This document shows, piece by piece, positions 49,894-63,038 of a stretch of 64,000 nucleotides of DNA (the first letter of the stretch is position 1; every line of letters begins with the position of its first letter). The notes under the pieces are model-generated. The model was given only the letters and a program-made list of their open reading frames with translations. It was not told the DNA's origin and did no database searches. This DNA comes from Stenocarpella maydis. Lineage: Eukaryota > Ascomycota > Sordariomycetes > Diaporthales > Diaporthaceae. The stretch lies in NCBI GenBank assembly GCA_002270565.1, contig NQMI01000014.1, positions 434,001 through 498,000 of the forward strand. The letters are read 5' to 3'. The position numbers were made by a program, and so were the translations under genes.

Positions 49894-50300
49894 ATCGTCC
49901 CTAGCCCTCAAGGGAGAGCACATCTCCGCCCGCCCCTATGCGAGCACGCTTGGCTGGCCGCCCGTTCCCTGCCAGATGCCGCGGGATCTGCCGCGATGAT
50001 GCCTCTCTGGGTGCCCTTGGCCTCAAAGCCGCGTTGGATGACGCCGCGTCAACAACGCAACCAGTAGCACTCCCAGGCGTGATACAATCGGCCCGTCTGC
50101 GATGGACGCCCCGTTATCTGTTCCACATGTGTGGCCGCCTTCTCCGCACTCCACAGCGGGGTGCCATTTTCCCCAGACTCCGGCATGGCAGAGAAGGACG
50201 ACATCCCGGTCGGTTGCGGGGGGGGGGGGAGTAACCGCAAAACGTGGGGATCCCGAGGTTCGCAGGCTATTAGTGCTCTCCTAGTGTGGTGGAGGTCGCG

Positions 50301-50334
50301 CAGGCTGGCAGGCTGGCAGGCTGGCAGGCTGGCA
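50301..50334. repeat. CAGGCTGG tandem repeat
   Basis: Four copies of the 8-base unit CAGGCTGG. Confidence 0.85.
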
Positions 50335-52048
50335 CCCATGTGGTCAGGCCGACCAAGTCCTCCTGGACGGATCTACGTACCGTACGGGCCTAGTTGGAGC
50401 TCGGCGTGAGTCGTTGTGGGTGATCCCTCGGCGATGGGGCCTGGTCCTGATGGGGGTGGGGGGGCAGAAGAAGAAGAAGACAAACCTGCGCAGCCCCTAG
50501 TCAGCATCGCCGCCCCGGGGGGAAAACCAGATGTTCACAGAGCAAAAGCCGGAGGGTACAGAGGTGTAGGTTACCATGATATACATATGATTCCTACCAC
50601 CTGGAATTCATATTCATATCGCTGTCTGGCCATCTGCTCCATAAAAGCTAGATAGACAGGCCCTAGAAGGCGGCTCCCTGTAGCATGAACAACAATGACG
50701 TTAAATCATTGGCTCTGATTCTCTACAGCAACAGTACTGGCCCTGACTCAGCCAGCGGCTTGGTTGCTCTGCGCTCGCCTCTCCGCCCTCTGCAGCCAAG
50801 TGTCTTTCCCCGAAGAAGGGAGCCGAGCTGGGGCGAGTCAGTTCCTGAACCCGACCCGGGGCAGCAGAACAAACGGGGTTACACCGCTGGTGGCTCACAT
50901 GTCGTGTGATGCGCTCAGGTTTGCTGCCAGCAATCCAGGAACATGCCCGGGCCGATTGGGGCGGTCGGTCGAATGTGGGGGATCAGGGGCAGCAGCAAGG
51001 GATGTGCGTTTGTTTGGTGCCATGTAGTCTACATAGTAGTGTAGTCGGCCTCTGCGGGTTGCAACGGCCGAGGGGAAGGACTCGGCACATCTGCGGCTAA
51101 ATCTGACACGAGACGTTCACCACCCGATTTCCCGCGCCCGTTTACACTACATAGTACGATACTTTCGGGCCCATGCGTTATGCCTATATGTCGTGCATCT
51201 ATACTCCGTAGTGGCTCCGTGGCTAACGGCCTTGTCACGCACTCCCCGCACAGCCCGATGCTGGCGAGCCTCGGCCGGGCCACAATCGCCCACTCCAACA
51301 GACCGTGACACTGGGCCCGTCACGTTTGCCAAGCCCGTGTCGTGTCTGTACAAAGAGAATGGACATCGAGGCTGACATGGTCGACTACGCTACAAAGGGA
51401 TCGACCTCGGAACCGGGAAACTGCTATCTGGCATGCGGGCTGGGCGAGACTCGACGGCACGGCGCGTGCCACATTTATCCGGCGGCATGGAATGCGGCTC
51501 ATAGTCTAATTGATTAGCCACGCCAGGTACAACCCTCTGCTCGCCGACTTCACTCCGTAGGGTCCTGTCTCGGCATGTGCAATAACAGTTATGAGAAGCC
51601 TCCTTCTTATTCACTTGGCTGAGTCTCCCATGGGCTGCCCCGACCGCCCGAGTCTCGCACTGGCCTTCACTCCCACGCCTTTTATCCATGTCCAGTCATC
51701 TCAGTTGTCCCTGTCCGCGCGCCGTCCCTCGCTGGGGCCTTATTCCTCCTGAGCCCCGCGCCCAGCTGAGCCCAGCACTCACATTATCACAGACAGATTA
51801 CATTAAGGGAGTGCGTGCTATCAAGGCAATTTTTGAGGGTATCGTCCAGGACGCTCCGGCTGTCTGCTTCCATCCAATGCGAGATACAAAAAGAAAAAAA
51901 ATTCGAGACCCAGTATGATGTTGATACAAGATGATAAATAATAAAAGAGATTACCCAATTCCACCAGAGCATTCCAGGCAATGCTAGACCATTCATTAGA
52001 TCGTTATAAAAATACACTATTTCCCGAGGCGAGGCCGATACCTCGTCC

Positions 52049-54226
52049 TCAACCCTGCCCGGGGGACTGGAAGTTTTGTGGGGTGATGTTTGGCTGGAAT
52101 TGGAAGTTGTGCGATTGAGGCTCGCTGAGCTGCGTCATGGGCCCCTTCCACATGGGGGCCTGGTCGGGCGATCTTGACCAGGGGTAGATGTCTCCTCGTG
52201 GCGGTGAGTCGAACTTGAAGGCTGGGAATGCCTGTGACTGTATGGCCGCAGGCGTTGCCGGTTCGCTTTCGACGTATCTCGGCGCACAGAGCGAGGTGGG
52301 GAACTCAATCTCGGATCCGAATTGAGACAGACTTGGCGTCGCCAGCGCCTCATCCGATGAGGATGTGTTCCCGTAGCCAATATCCAGCGTGAAGGTGGGG
52401 TGGTGGAAGGATTGGAAGCCCTTGTTTTGGACACCGGAATAAGCCACATCCCGCACAAAGTCAGGCGTGCTCGGTGAGACAGCTGCGTTTTCCTTGAGGC
52501 TACTCATCGAAATAGAAGATCTCTGAAAGCCGAACCGAGGAGCGTCGGCTGACAGATACTGCGTGTCAAAAGTCGATCCGACGGGGGATCCGTCACATCC
52601 GTCCTTGAAAGTGTTCGACGCGACCGTCAATGACGAGTTCCGGGCGAATTGCTCGAGGAAGTTTGGGTCAAGAGACCGAGGGGACAGGGGCGAGACGGGA
52701 TGGCCCGACTTGAAGATCTTGCCAGACAATGGGCCATTGGCCGACGCAGCTCTCCTCATCGATCCGTACATGTCAGATCGCTTGGTTCCCTCGATTCCCG
52801 TCTTCGGCCCGTTTGGATAGTTGCGCAGAGCCGTCTGGTTCAGCCGCTGCGGCGGCCGGGTCTTCCTCCGCGAGGCAATACTTGGATGCGTAAAGGTAGA
52901 GTCGGCGCCCGAGTCCGATTGTTCACGAGACGGCGAAGTTCCAGAATTCATGTCTGGGGACAACGTCTCAACACTGGAGTAATTTGACTCCCCGGTGCCC
53001 GATTGGTCTCCCATGTGGTCGTGGCTGGTCATACCAGTGCTGAAGGTCGAAGTGCTCGGGGTGAAGATCGATGCTGATGATGCGAACGAGTCCGACCGCT
53101 CGATGGCCGAGGAGAAGACTGGCAAGCCATGCATCTCGGCAGACGAGAAGTCCGGTGCGAATTGGCCATGAAGCGACTGATAGGACATATGATCCTGTGC
53201 ATCCGTGTATGCGTCAGGAGAGGATGAGAAGTTACCACTGTGGTCCTCGAAACTCGTTGCGATCAAAGGAACGCCGGTGTTAGAAAAGGTATCCATCTGA
53301 TCAGGCGGCAAGGGCTGGGGGTGTGAGATGACAGTGTGGCTGTCCCCGGCTGAATTTCTTCCCGAGTCGTCATCTCGTGATGAATCGTAAACCGGGTTCG
53401 CTTCGGGCGAATCGGTGACGGAATCCTCGCTTCTCTGATCTGCCGCGGAGTTGGGCGAGGGAATATGCTGCTCTGGGAGGTCATCGGTGTCAGAGAACGG
53501 GGCCGATGAGGGCTGCAGAGGCTGGCTCCGGTTGCTCAAGCTGTAAAACTCGCTGCTGGCAGCATGCTCGCTTTCGTCTTCTTGGGAATCCACCACGTCG
53601 GTCTCCGACACTGCTGAATCGGCGGCTTGGCTAGCTTGGTACGCCTGAACCCTGTGTACCTGCTTCTCTCTAGCTCTTCGGTTTTGGAACCAGTTCTGGG
53701 ACGTGTGGTGTTAGTGAATGACGTGGACAGGGGATGCGTTGCTACGCACGTTGACTTTGGGGACAGGACAACCCAGTTCCTCTGCCAGTTGGCGCTTCCG
53801 GCTGGTGCTTGGCTTCTGGGTCTCATCTGTGAAGACCTTCTCGAGCTTTTGCTTTTCCTCCTCTGAAAAGCGCTTGCTGCATGCAATGGCGGCATGGTAG
53901 AGTTGAGAACCTTGCGTCTGCTGCAGCGCCTGGTGGAACATCTTCATGGAGGGCTGGTAGAACCGCTGTCCGTTCGAGTGCAGCATTATTGGGAAGCCAG
54001 GGTTTTGTTGGTGACTGTGGACCTGCTGCAACATCGACATGGTGTCTAAGTTGGCTTGTTGAGATTGCGCTTGCTGCCACATCGTCACAGGAGTCTGGTA
54101 ACGCTGCATGGCAGCCATGGACTCCATACAGTGCTGCTGCCTGGGATCCATAACGGATGAAGTACGTCCGCTGTAGTCATGACTCGTTTGTTCATGGAAC
54201 AAGTGCTGGAAGTTGCTGTCCCCCAT
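52049..54226 (-). CDS. Homeodomain transcription factor, 2 exons
   Basis: Exons 54226-53750 and 53695-52049 give 707 residues. A homeodomain spans about residues 118-172: KRFSEEEKQKLEKVF (helix 1), KRQLAEELGCPVPKVN (helix 2) and NWFQNRRAREKQ (recognition helix with W-F-x-N-x-R). The 54-nt intron (CTAAC branch, CCAG acceptor) falls between KVN and NWF, inside the homeodomain. The N-terminus is Gln/Met-rich. The remainder is Ser/Pro/Asp-rich and low in complexity, as in fungal activators, with a basic RRKTRPPQR stretch. Fungal homeobox proteins of this kind regulate conidiation, fruiting-body and appressorium development. The target genes and exact orthologue cannot be told from sequence alone. 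The region upstream of its start is gene-free for nearly 9 kb. Confidence 0.9.
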
Positions 54227-55505
54227 CCTGGCAGTCTATATGGTCGAAGGCAATGGGTTGTTTGACGCAAAAGAGTGGACGCGATTTCTGTATTTCCAAG
54301 GCAAAAAGGCAATGCCCCGGAACTCCAACTGCGGTACGCGCGAAACAAAAGAACAAACGCCCGGCAATCAAGAAAAGAGCGGCAGCCGGCGGATTATTAG
54401 TGCCCGGGGGGTGTATATCTTAGCCCCGCTGAATGTTCGACCTCAGCAATATATCCTGTAAAGTTCCAATGTTTGCGAACAAAAAGAGTGTGGTTCAACA
54501 GTCGCCGGCAAGCCTAGCACAGCATCGGGGTGAGGACCGATGTTGGATCGCAGGAGTGAGAGGGTCAGGAGGTGAGAGTGAGGGCGAGGGTGAGAGAAGA
54601 GAAGTTTGTCGGTGGGTGAAGAGGGATCGAGGGAAGAGACGGAGGCGGCGCGAGATAACCAGAAGCTCAAGGTGTGAGGATCGAGGACGACGACTAAGAC
54701 AAGGCCAGCCGAAGTCGTCCAAGCGGGATGACAAGACAGGGACGTGAAGGAGGCAGGAGGAGGGTGCGGGAGAGAAGTACTTGACGGAGATGCTGTGTGG
54801 CCGGGCGTGATTATGATTGGGCGTGGCGCTGGTCTCAAGCTGGGGTCCCTGAGGCTGTGGAAGCGGGCAATCTCAGTGGGTTCGGTCTGGGGTCCAGTCG
54901 GCCGGACAGGGGTAAGACAGCCGGTGCAAGGAGGAGGAGAAGGAGGAGGGGGCCACTGGGCGGTGGACCCCCCAAGTCTCGGAGCGAGGACGTCGTCCCC
55001 CATCCAGGACGACCCTAGTCATGTCGAGCTGTGCAGTACACCTGTGCAATACACAACTTGTACCAGGGCGGCTCGATGTTGCACTGCACATGCGACCCAC
55101 TGCGCTGTCCTCGCACGCCTGGTCTGGTCTGTGTAATAGAGTTGGTGGACCTAAACCTTGAGGCGCACACAGACAAGCAGCAGCTGGACTAATCCCCTGC
55201 GGCTGCCGCCACCCACTGACGGCATGGGACGAAGACAGTTGTTACATGAGCGGGCGGTCAACCAAACGCACAGCCACGGCAGGCATTGGGGCTCCCCGCC
55301 CCCAAGTCCAGAGATAGAACTGATGATGGAGCACAGCACGCGAGTAGCAGCCTTTGATTAAAGGGCGTCGAGGGATGGAGCTGTGCGTGGGTTCAAAGCG
55401 CAGCGAGGGCGCAGGCAAGGGTGCGGTTGAGTGACGATGAGGGCGAGGGCGAGATCAAGGTAGAAGGTCGAGCCCCAGGCCCAGGTCCGGGCCCAGATCC
55501 AAGTC

Positions 55506-55545
55506 AAAAAGGCGCTGGCGCTGGCGCTGGCGTCGGCGTCGGCGT
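55506..55545. repeat. GGCGCT/GGCGTC microsatellite
   Basis: Units of GGCGCT pass into GGCGTC. Confidence 0.75.
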
Positions 55546-55735
55546 GCTGCAGTATGCGCGGGCTGTGGGTGTCTGGCCGCAGCGGCGTGTGGCGGGAGCT
55601 GAAGGACAAAGTGCACCTGGTGTGGTGGCAGTAGGTTGTGGTGGGGTGCGTGGGTGCGTGAGTGGGTGTGTCGTGTCATCCCTTCCTCCTTCCCATGTGT
55701 ACCTACGGTCAGTCATCCATCCGGTATAGGATGTA

Positions 55736-55842
55736 TGTGTGGCATGTGGGTGTGGGTGTGGGTGAGCCAGCGCGTGTGTGCGTGGGTGGGTGCGTGAGCA
55801 CGGGTGTGGGCGTGTGGGTGTGTGGGTGTGTGGTGTGCAGTT
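55736..55842. repeat. GT-rich microsatellite tract
   Basis: An irregular run of GTGGGTGTG-like words about 100 bases long. It is not the fungal telomere repeat TTAGGG. Confidence 0.75.
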
Positions 55843-57163
55843 AGTTGCATCCGCCATCTCGTTCACATCATCTCATGCCCGTGGCCCCGGCCGAGATGAG
55901 ATAGATGACGGTCGGCAGGGAGGGCATCCTGGGCTGGTGCTTGATCAACGGCACGGGTCAATCGCCCAATCGCCCATCCCCCCGTCATTCACGGCCTGTC
56001 CCAACTTGTTCTCTGCCCCTCGTTCCTGGATCTTGACTAGTGTGCACGCCAAGATAGTGTGCCCCAGTTCTCGGGATCTCGTTGTGTGACGAGCTGAGTT
56101 GGCCGCTGGGCCGGTGGCCGTGTGGCCGCCCACTGGCCGCTGGCATGGCGTGGCATGGCGCGGCACGGCATGATGGCACGACCACCCAGATGCTAGGTAG
56201 GCTAGGCTTCACGAGGATGCTGCCCATGGGCCAGTGTGTAATCTTGTGCTTCCTGTACCTGGCCGCCGTCATCCGGTCGAGGAGCGCGCAAGGAGGGCCT
56301 TGACCTGGAACAGGAGGACTGGAGACGAAACAGCAAGTTGCGCGGAAGTAGCCCGTAAAGAAAAATAAAAAAGTTAAGCGAGAGTCGCCGGGGCTGCCAG
56401 GGACCTATACTAGGGGCCAAAGGACCTAGGGTCCAAAGCGTCCGTCCGATGGAGCCAGGAACGAAGTCGGTGCGTTCCAAGGGCTTGGGTAGGTGTCTCT
56501 TTTTTTCTGTCTTTCCTCTTTCCTGTCTGGGTTCCTTGTCAGCCCTGATTTCACCCTCTGTCTCTCGTACCCTTGGCCATAACATCCGCATCAGCCGGTA
56601 TGTATGGGTATGTGTGGGGCAGCGAAGGGGGGCCGAGTGGGTAAGTGGTAGGCGAGTTTGGATGTGATGGAGAGTGGATGGATGGATGGGACGGGATGTG
56701 AGAGCTGATCAAGCATTCTCTCATGCCGCCCTGGACGGGGGGGAGGGGAGGAGGCGTTGCAGCGTCTTGCCAAGGCGACTGCACAGTACGGAGCAGACCT
56801 CGGACTCGAGATGGTCCTGGTTGGGTCAACGGCAGTGGCAGTGGCAGTGGCATCGCGTCTGTGGAAGGTCAGTCCAAGTCGAATGCTGCATGGATGGTGC
56901 GGTCGACGTCGACGCGTGTCTTGGTTTTCTGTTTTGGTTTTAATTCTTATGTTCCTGGTTTTTTGTTGCTGGTGGCGAGGTCGGGAGTTGGAGGAACACG
57001 ACTGTGCACAAACAAGCACACCGGCCCAAAGCAGACGAGGCGGCAGGGGGCAGGTCTTCCAAATTGGTAGGCGTCTCCTTGTGCCTGAGTATATGACATC
57101 CCAAGATGGCAATTGAAATGGGCTGGCCCCGCTGTCCTCTGGTTCAGGTCTGGTTTGGGTCGG

Positions 57164-57252
57164 GTGGTCCTGGTCCTGGTCCTGGTCCTGGTCCTGGTCT
57201 TGGTCCTGGTTCAGGTGGAGGTTCAGGTTCAGGTTCAGGTTCAGGTTCAGGT
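57164..57252. repeat. GGTCCT and GGTTCA hexanucleotide repeats
   Basis: About six GGTCCT units followed by five GGTTCA units. They create long artefactual ORFs with GP/GS repeats on one strand and QD/LN repeats on the other. Confidence 0.9.
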
Positions 57253-57400
57253 CCCGCTCACCCACTTCAACTCTCCCATCTGCTCTTCTCCATCATCTCC
57301 GTCAACACCTAAGCCTCATCAACCCCCCCCCCAAACCCACAGGCCTTTTTTTTTTTTTCTTTTCCTCCAGACTTGCCCCTCTCGTCATCCTCCGCCTCTC

Positions 57401-57452
57401 ACTGACTGACGACCGACCGACCGACAGACAGACAGACAGACAGACTGACTGA
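57401..57452. repeat. GACT/GACC/GACA tetranucleotide repeat
   Basis: Blocks of GACT, GACC and GACA units in a row, then GACT again. Confidence 0.85.
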
Positions 57453-60400
57453 CTACCTACCATGTCGCAGCTATGGAGCCATCTTAAACTGGTCAGCAGT
57501 CAGTGCTGACCTCAACCATCTTTTTGCATCGCTGGTCGTGCGCCATGATGAAGCCACACACGGCAGGCGATGGCTGGCGCAGGGGGCACACGCACTCCAT
57601 CAACTGGCACCTCGCGTCGTCTTCAATGCCACCCTCTCACCACCTTCGCGACCCGCCCCCTCACCAGCCCCTCGCCCCCGCTCAGCCTGCAGCAGAATAG
57701 CGCAGTAGTAGAGTCCAGCTGCAAAGAAGCCCTCTACTCCTGTGCTGCATACCCATGTCATGTGCGCCCACGCAGGCCACGCCAGCACAGATATGTACAC
57801 AGGTAGCCAAGGTTCCTGGAGGGGTGGTCCGCTGCAGAGTTACTTTCGTCTGTACAGTGAGTGCTCAGAGGTAGCCCATTCCTGGCAAGTCCAGTCTCAC
57901 ACTCATCCAGCTGGCATCTGCCGGCATTTATCATCATGACCAACCACGGCGGCTAGGCCATCAACCTCATCTCGGAGCACTTTTGTAGAGAACACCGTGT
58001 GCATACGGTAGGCAGGCAGGCAGGTAGATATCTGCCGCCCCCCCCCCGGCGCGCACACACACACATTTTCACACCCACAAGAACGTCGCATCCTGCATCC
58101 TGCACAGCTTGCACCAGACTCCTGACGAACGCAACCAGCCTTGGCCAGGGCCACTGCGATTCCTGTACGCCTAATGGCTACTAGAGACAGTCCCTGGCCC
58201 CCTTCGCGTGGCCCCTTTGACGGACTGCACCCTCGCCCCGCGGCATATGCCATTGTCCCTTCCGGACTGGTGGGGCTGCTGGCCATGCCCATCGCGACTC
58301 TGGACGACTCGGAGCTTGTGGGGACTCGGGGTGGTGCACTGGCCAGTGCAGGCCCTGCCGCATCGTTGCACTACTTCTGCATGAAAGACTGATCTATTTA
58401 TGGGTCAACTCTAATTTCAATCTGCAGGTTCTGGGGGCCGTGAGACGGCCAGTGCCAGTACAAGTCCCTCTGCCCACCGTAGTCCATTCGCCGCAGTTGC
58501 CGTCTCTTACAAACCTCAAATCTCGGATCCGGCTCCAGAGCTGCTCAGTGCGCGTCGGCCACGAGCAAGCAGGTGAGGTATCAATGGACAACTCACAGAT
58601 ATTCAGAACACAATGTCCTCCCTCCCCGCCTCCCCCGGGAACTCCGACTCAGTATGCCGAATTATCTTTGGTGCATGCTACTGACCGCATCTCTTCACCA
58701 TCTATACGTGCAGTACGGATCGAGCAAGCAGCTCGGCGTGGGTGGCAGACACAAAAGTGTTCTGTTGTCTTCTTGTGAGCCTCAAACTTACAGCCCTGCA
58801 GCTGCGTGCCCACCTTCTCCGGCGCACCCGCAGGTCGCTGTCACGGTATCGTTGTTGCGTCCAACCCCGGGGACAAGGCGGCATTAGAGGCTAGCTCCCG
58901 GCTAAGGCCCGGTAGGGCTCGACTGACACTGTCCAGGAACCTCAGGCATCCTCAGCCTTCATGAGTGGCAGCCATTCACATACAGTACAGTCCGGTAATT
59001 CGGTGTCGTCTTCCTCATCGGCACCCGACTGGCAAATCCGTCCGAGCCTGTGGACAGGAATGTGGAGACACTGAGCAAGTGTGCTGTGCCTGCTTGCATG
59101 CAAGTAGACCCCATGATACGACTCTGCACTGCGGCTTACCTTTACTGCCTTCGGCTTGTTACACGATTTGGTTTGAGCTCAAACCATGGTGAAAAGCGAC
59201 GCCCGCCATGACGTGTCCGTCATTGTATTGCATCTCTGATAATTGAGATAACATGCAATGGCACTGGAGACTACATTTGCCTCGACAACGATTGAGCAGA
59301 ATTAGTGCCTTCCTCGAGTCTTAAGTATACCAGGCGCAAGATGCTTCTACCCCCAATCCTGGAGACTTGCATGCGAGCGGCAAGTGGTATTGCCAAAGAT
59401 TTTCCACCAACCGATTCGACACCTGCAGAGCACTCTATGCGGGCTTCTGCATGCTGTGGCACACTTGCGGCCTGATTGGGCACCTATGGGCTTCTATGAG
59501 TGACCGTCTTGTGGTCTATCGGGTCGACAGTCCTGTCGCAAGCAGCAAGAACGTTCTTTTGATCCTTGCCGGAATGCAGAGTCTGCAGGCAAAGACGCGG
59601 CCAACCATGCAGTTAGTTCATTTTAAGAATCTCACGACAGTCTCGAGAGCCCTAGCGGTTCAAGATGCCGGATGACCCCTCAGAGTTGCACCGGCGCACC
59701 ATGCTGCAGGGTAACACCAAATTAACGGCGAAGGATGTCAGACTTCGCAATGTGTTTACATATCTTCTGTCGATAATCGCTAACTTGTGGGCCAATGAGA
59801 GCACGCCTCCATACAGAGAGGGTGGCGGTCGACAGCGGCACAGTCAGAGATGGAGACCTCGTCTGATGAATCCAGGTACAACCCAGTCGCATTTTAGCTT
59901 GGTTCCCCGGCTGCAGCTGGGCAAACGTCCTCGCAGACCCCGAGAGCCTTGCTAAAGGCTCACCGTCGACGATCCTGTAGCCTCGCTGCCTAGACGGCCG
60001 CTGTTGCTGCAGACTAGGACTGATGAGGACTCGCTCGTGGGCCGACCATCCGCCGTGCGCAGTACGTCTCTGTCTGACGCGTGCCAGGACAGTGGCTGGA
60101 GAGGAAGGTTCTCCGCACTGACAGCTCCTCACGCTACTGCGCGCGCCATTTCAAGGAGGTCTTCGGGACGAGCAGCCGCCTTGGGTCTCTCCCTTGTGCG
60201 ATGCGACAGTTGCGGTGCGCGAAGATCTTTTTGGCCGATCTGGCCGAGGGCAATGACGAAAAGTCAACTGACCAGGGGTAAGATTGGAGTCTCCACCAGA
60301 CCAGGATCTGTCGTCATTCACGTGCACCATGAAGATGGAGTTCGGACGAAACCAGGGGGCCCCAGGAGATTGAGGATTCATATGCCCTGATGACCGGGCC

Positions 60401-63038
60401 ATGCCACGTGTGTCTAGTGCGCGCTGCGGGCAGCGCCGTCCTGGTCGCCGCCCTCGAGGAGCAGATTGTACCGAGTCCGTACCGCACCACCCTTTCGAGA
60501 CTAGCACAGGCCCGGAGAGGTGAGGTACCTGGCATGCTAGGGATGCCTCGATCACCAAGCAGGGGTTGGTGTGGGGAGGTCATGGGCTCCCTGGCTAACG
60601 CCGCTGCCAGGGAGTCGTCCCTGGATGCACGGGCACTCGCTCATTTTAACCTCTGCCCACTTCGTCCCTATCCCCCGCGGGCCTATCTCTTGTCAGGCTG
60701 CACAACGCGGCTCTCGAAAGACACACCGTCACGGCGTCACGGTTTCCTGTTGACTGGCCCCTGGCCCCCTTCGCCGACAGAGTCCACGCTAGCGCCCGCA
60801 CAGTTAGATAGGTCATCTGTTATAGACGGGCAAGCGATTATCCGTCGCACTCAAAGGCCGACGGCGAAGGCCAGGAACCGACATTCCGACCAAGCACCGT
60901 CACGCCACCCTCGCCGCAGACCAGCCCACCGCATCTCTTCTAATGCCCATTGCTGGCAGGCGCTACGCCTTGTGTGTTTGTTGCGGACGGCGTCGCACAC
61001 CCGCTGCTGCCGCAGCTTCTCCCGCTCGCTGAACTTTTTTTTGCTGCAGCAGCAGCAGCTTGTCACGCACCACACGGGCATGCACAGGCGCCGGGGGCCA
61101 TCTTTCAGCCCTCCCCTCGGAGGGTGCGCCTTCACAGGGGCGACCCGGGATGGCGAAGTGCCTTCCTACCTTGCTTCTTTGCATGCCCACCAGCTCGCCA
61201 CTGGTCCAGCGCATCCGATTAGGCGGCGTTCTCCTGCAGATTGACACCTCTTAGTTGCAAGCGATTGGCTCCAGGCAGGCCGGGACCTCAGCTTGCCGCA
61301 AAGGGATCAGCAGACCATCCTTGCGGCGATCGTTTGTGCAGCGCCAACCAAACCAGGAAGCAGTTCAGTGTTGCCGAGCCCGTCTGGATGGATATCAGAG
61401 TGCCAGAACTGCGCGAGGCTCTTGTCGCATTCGAAGCCCGTCACCTCATGTCAATCGCAGATCGGGGACCTAAACTCTCAAGATAGGTTACGCAAATCGG
61501 CGACCACCCCGACATTGGACGATTGTGTCGGCTCTAGGGTGTCACTATGTCGCTTTGTCTGCGTCGTACCGTGCAACCGCCGCCGTCCAGCCTCATCTGG
61601 CAGAGAGTAACAAGGCACGGGGATGAGGGTATGTAGGCAGGCACCCACGGCGGCACCGAGCTTCCTTGTTCCAAGTCTTGTACTGTCTCGGAGGATTCCT
61701 CGGCGAGGCGACTTTCTCTGGGCTTGCACACAACACCTCTGCCGTTCTTTGCGCGAATCGTCGGGACCTTGCAGTTGGTGGCTGAGACAGGCAACCATCT
61801 AATACGGGATGATGGTGGAGAGGTCATCCCCGCCATAGCGAGAAAGCAGTTCCTTGTAGGACCTTGCAGCCACATCCACTGGGTCGGTAAAGGATAAGGC
61901 TTGAAATGGCCCGACAAGAAATTCTCCTATTGCATCCTCCTCCAGCCCCCTGTCCACGGCTTCCAGATTAGTGCCTGGATGAGCTCTGTTGTCACCCATC
62001 TCTCCTCAGGGGCTGGGAATATCTGCGTGAGAATTAAGGATGGCATTCTAGCATCTAGCATAGCGGAGTACTCTCCCGTCACCGGTCATGTCCTTGCCCC
62101 CGTAACGTGGACCTAGCATCCGTCTCGTTGAACAAGAACCGCCTCACGGGCTACGGCGGTATAGTTCCCGTCTAGGTTTCGGCGATGACCGCGGACTCAT
62201 ATCCTTCCTGGATCCCGTGACTGTTCTCAGGACAGGTTGACATCTTTCCCCTTCCAAGGTACTCACTGCACGCCTTGAGCGAGCCATTCTTCATTATTCT
62301 ACTGTCTGCTCGGTCCGCACAAAGCCACCGTTAAACAAACTAATACAAACTTATTGTCAAGGAGATTGTCTCTTAGCAAGGCATTGCCATCGGCAGCATT
62401 TGTGTCGCTTGTCGTCATGGTGGCAGCAGCCAGCAGCCCTCGAAATCCGAGTATCCCGTCTGAGCGCAGCAGAGTCCAGTCAACCAGTAGCGCATTTCGC
62501 ATGTACTGTTACTTTCTTGGCTGATTTGATACTTGCTCACACGTGTGGATCATGGCGGGTTCTCTCTTGTCCTAGGACACCCAGACGTAGGAGTCAACGT
62601 CCCGGTGTCTGGCGATTTGTCTTGCTGGCGACGGGCCGAACATTGCTTGCGGTGATGATTCATGGTTCCAGCCACGATATTGCTTCCCGGGTCACTGGCT
62701 GCCGATCTCTCACCGGAGTCACGTCGGAGCGTCAATTGCGTCGAAAAAGCAAGAACAGAGCCCGCCATGCAGCAGCGCAAAGAAGCAGACAAGACACAGC
62801 TCGGGAGCCCATCGAGCCCATGCGAGATAGCTTGGACAACACGAGCTACAGGATACGGCCAGTAGAGATATGCATAATCCTGCAGGTTTGATTGCGATAT
62901 CTCGCTACATATTCCCATTCCGCATCTTAAGTTGGCAATCAGAATCCTTCTCTAAATGTCTGTTATATCATAGTGAGTTGGGCACCAGCGCAGTGGACTG
63001 CGGCCCCGTGTGAAGAATATCTGCAGAGGTCCCGAAGA

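Larger units (their letters stand above)
49666..52048. other. Intergenic between carboxylesterase promoter and homeobox 3' end
   Basis: Both neighbours are on the minus strand. Directly upstream of the esterase are GGC/GGCAGT and CAC microsatellites, then an 8-bp tandem repeat at 50301-50334. A TACTCCGTA word lies at 51202-51210. No gene is supported. Confidence 0.6.
54227..63038. other. 8.8-kb region without a convincing gene, upstream of the homeobox gene
   Basis: No ORF here shows a recognisable domain or plausible exon chain. The left part (54480-57600) is rich in microsatellites, GT-rich and purine/pyrimidine-skewed tracts. The right part (57600-63000) is ordinary mid-GC sequence with short ORFs on both strands. 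The longest ATG-started frame, 60390-61244 (+), encodes an Arg/Ser/Pro-rich product without features. The region may hold the promoter and a long leader of the homeobox gene, non-coding RNA, or decayed genes. Confidence 0.55.

Noticed and set aside
55736..55842. GT-rich tract considered as telomere-like
   Set aside because: Units are GTGGGTGTG-like, not TTAGGG; no array orientation or chromosome end nearby.
56591..57265. Frame with long N-L and Q-D repeats on the minus strand
   Set aside because: Produced by the GGTCCT/GGTTCA microsatellite; no supporting gene structure.
60390..61244. 284-codon ATG-started frame on the plus strand
   Set aside because: Arg/Ser/Pro-rich without domain or splice context, overlapped by ORFs in other frames; most likely chance in GC-rich DNA.
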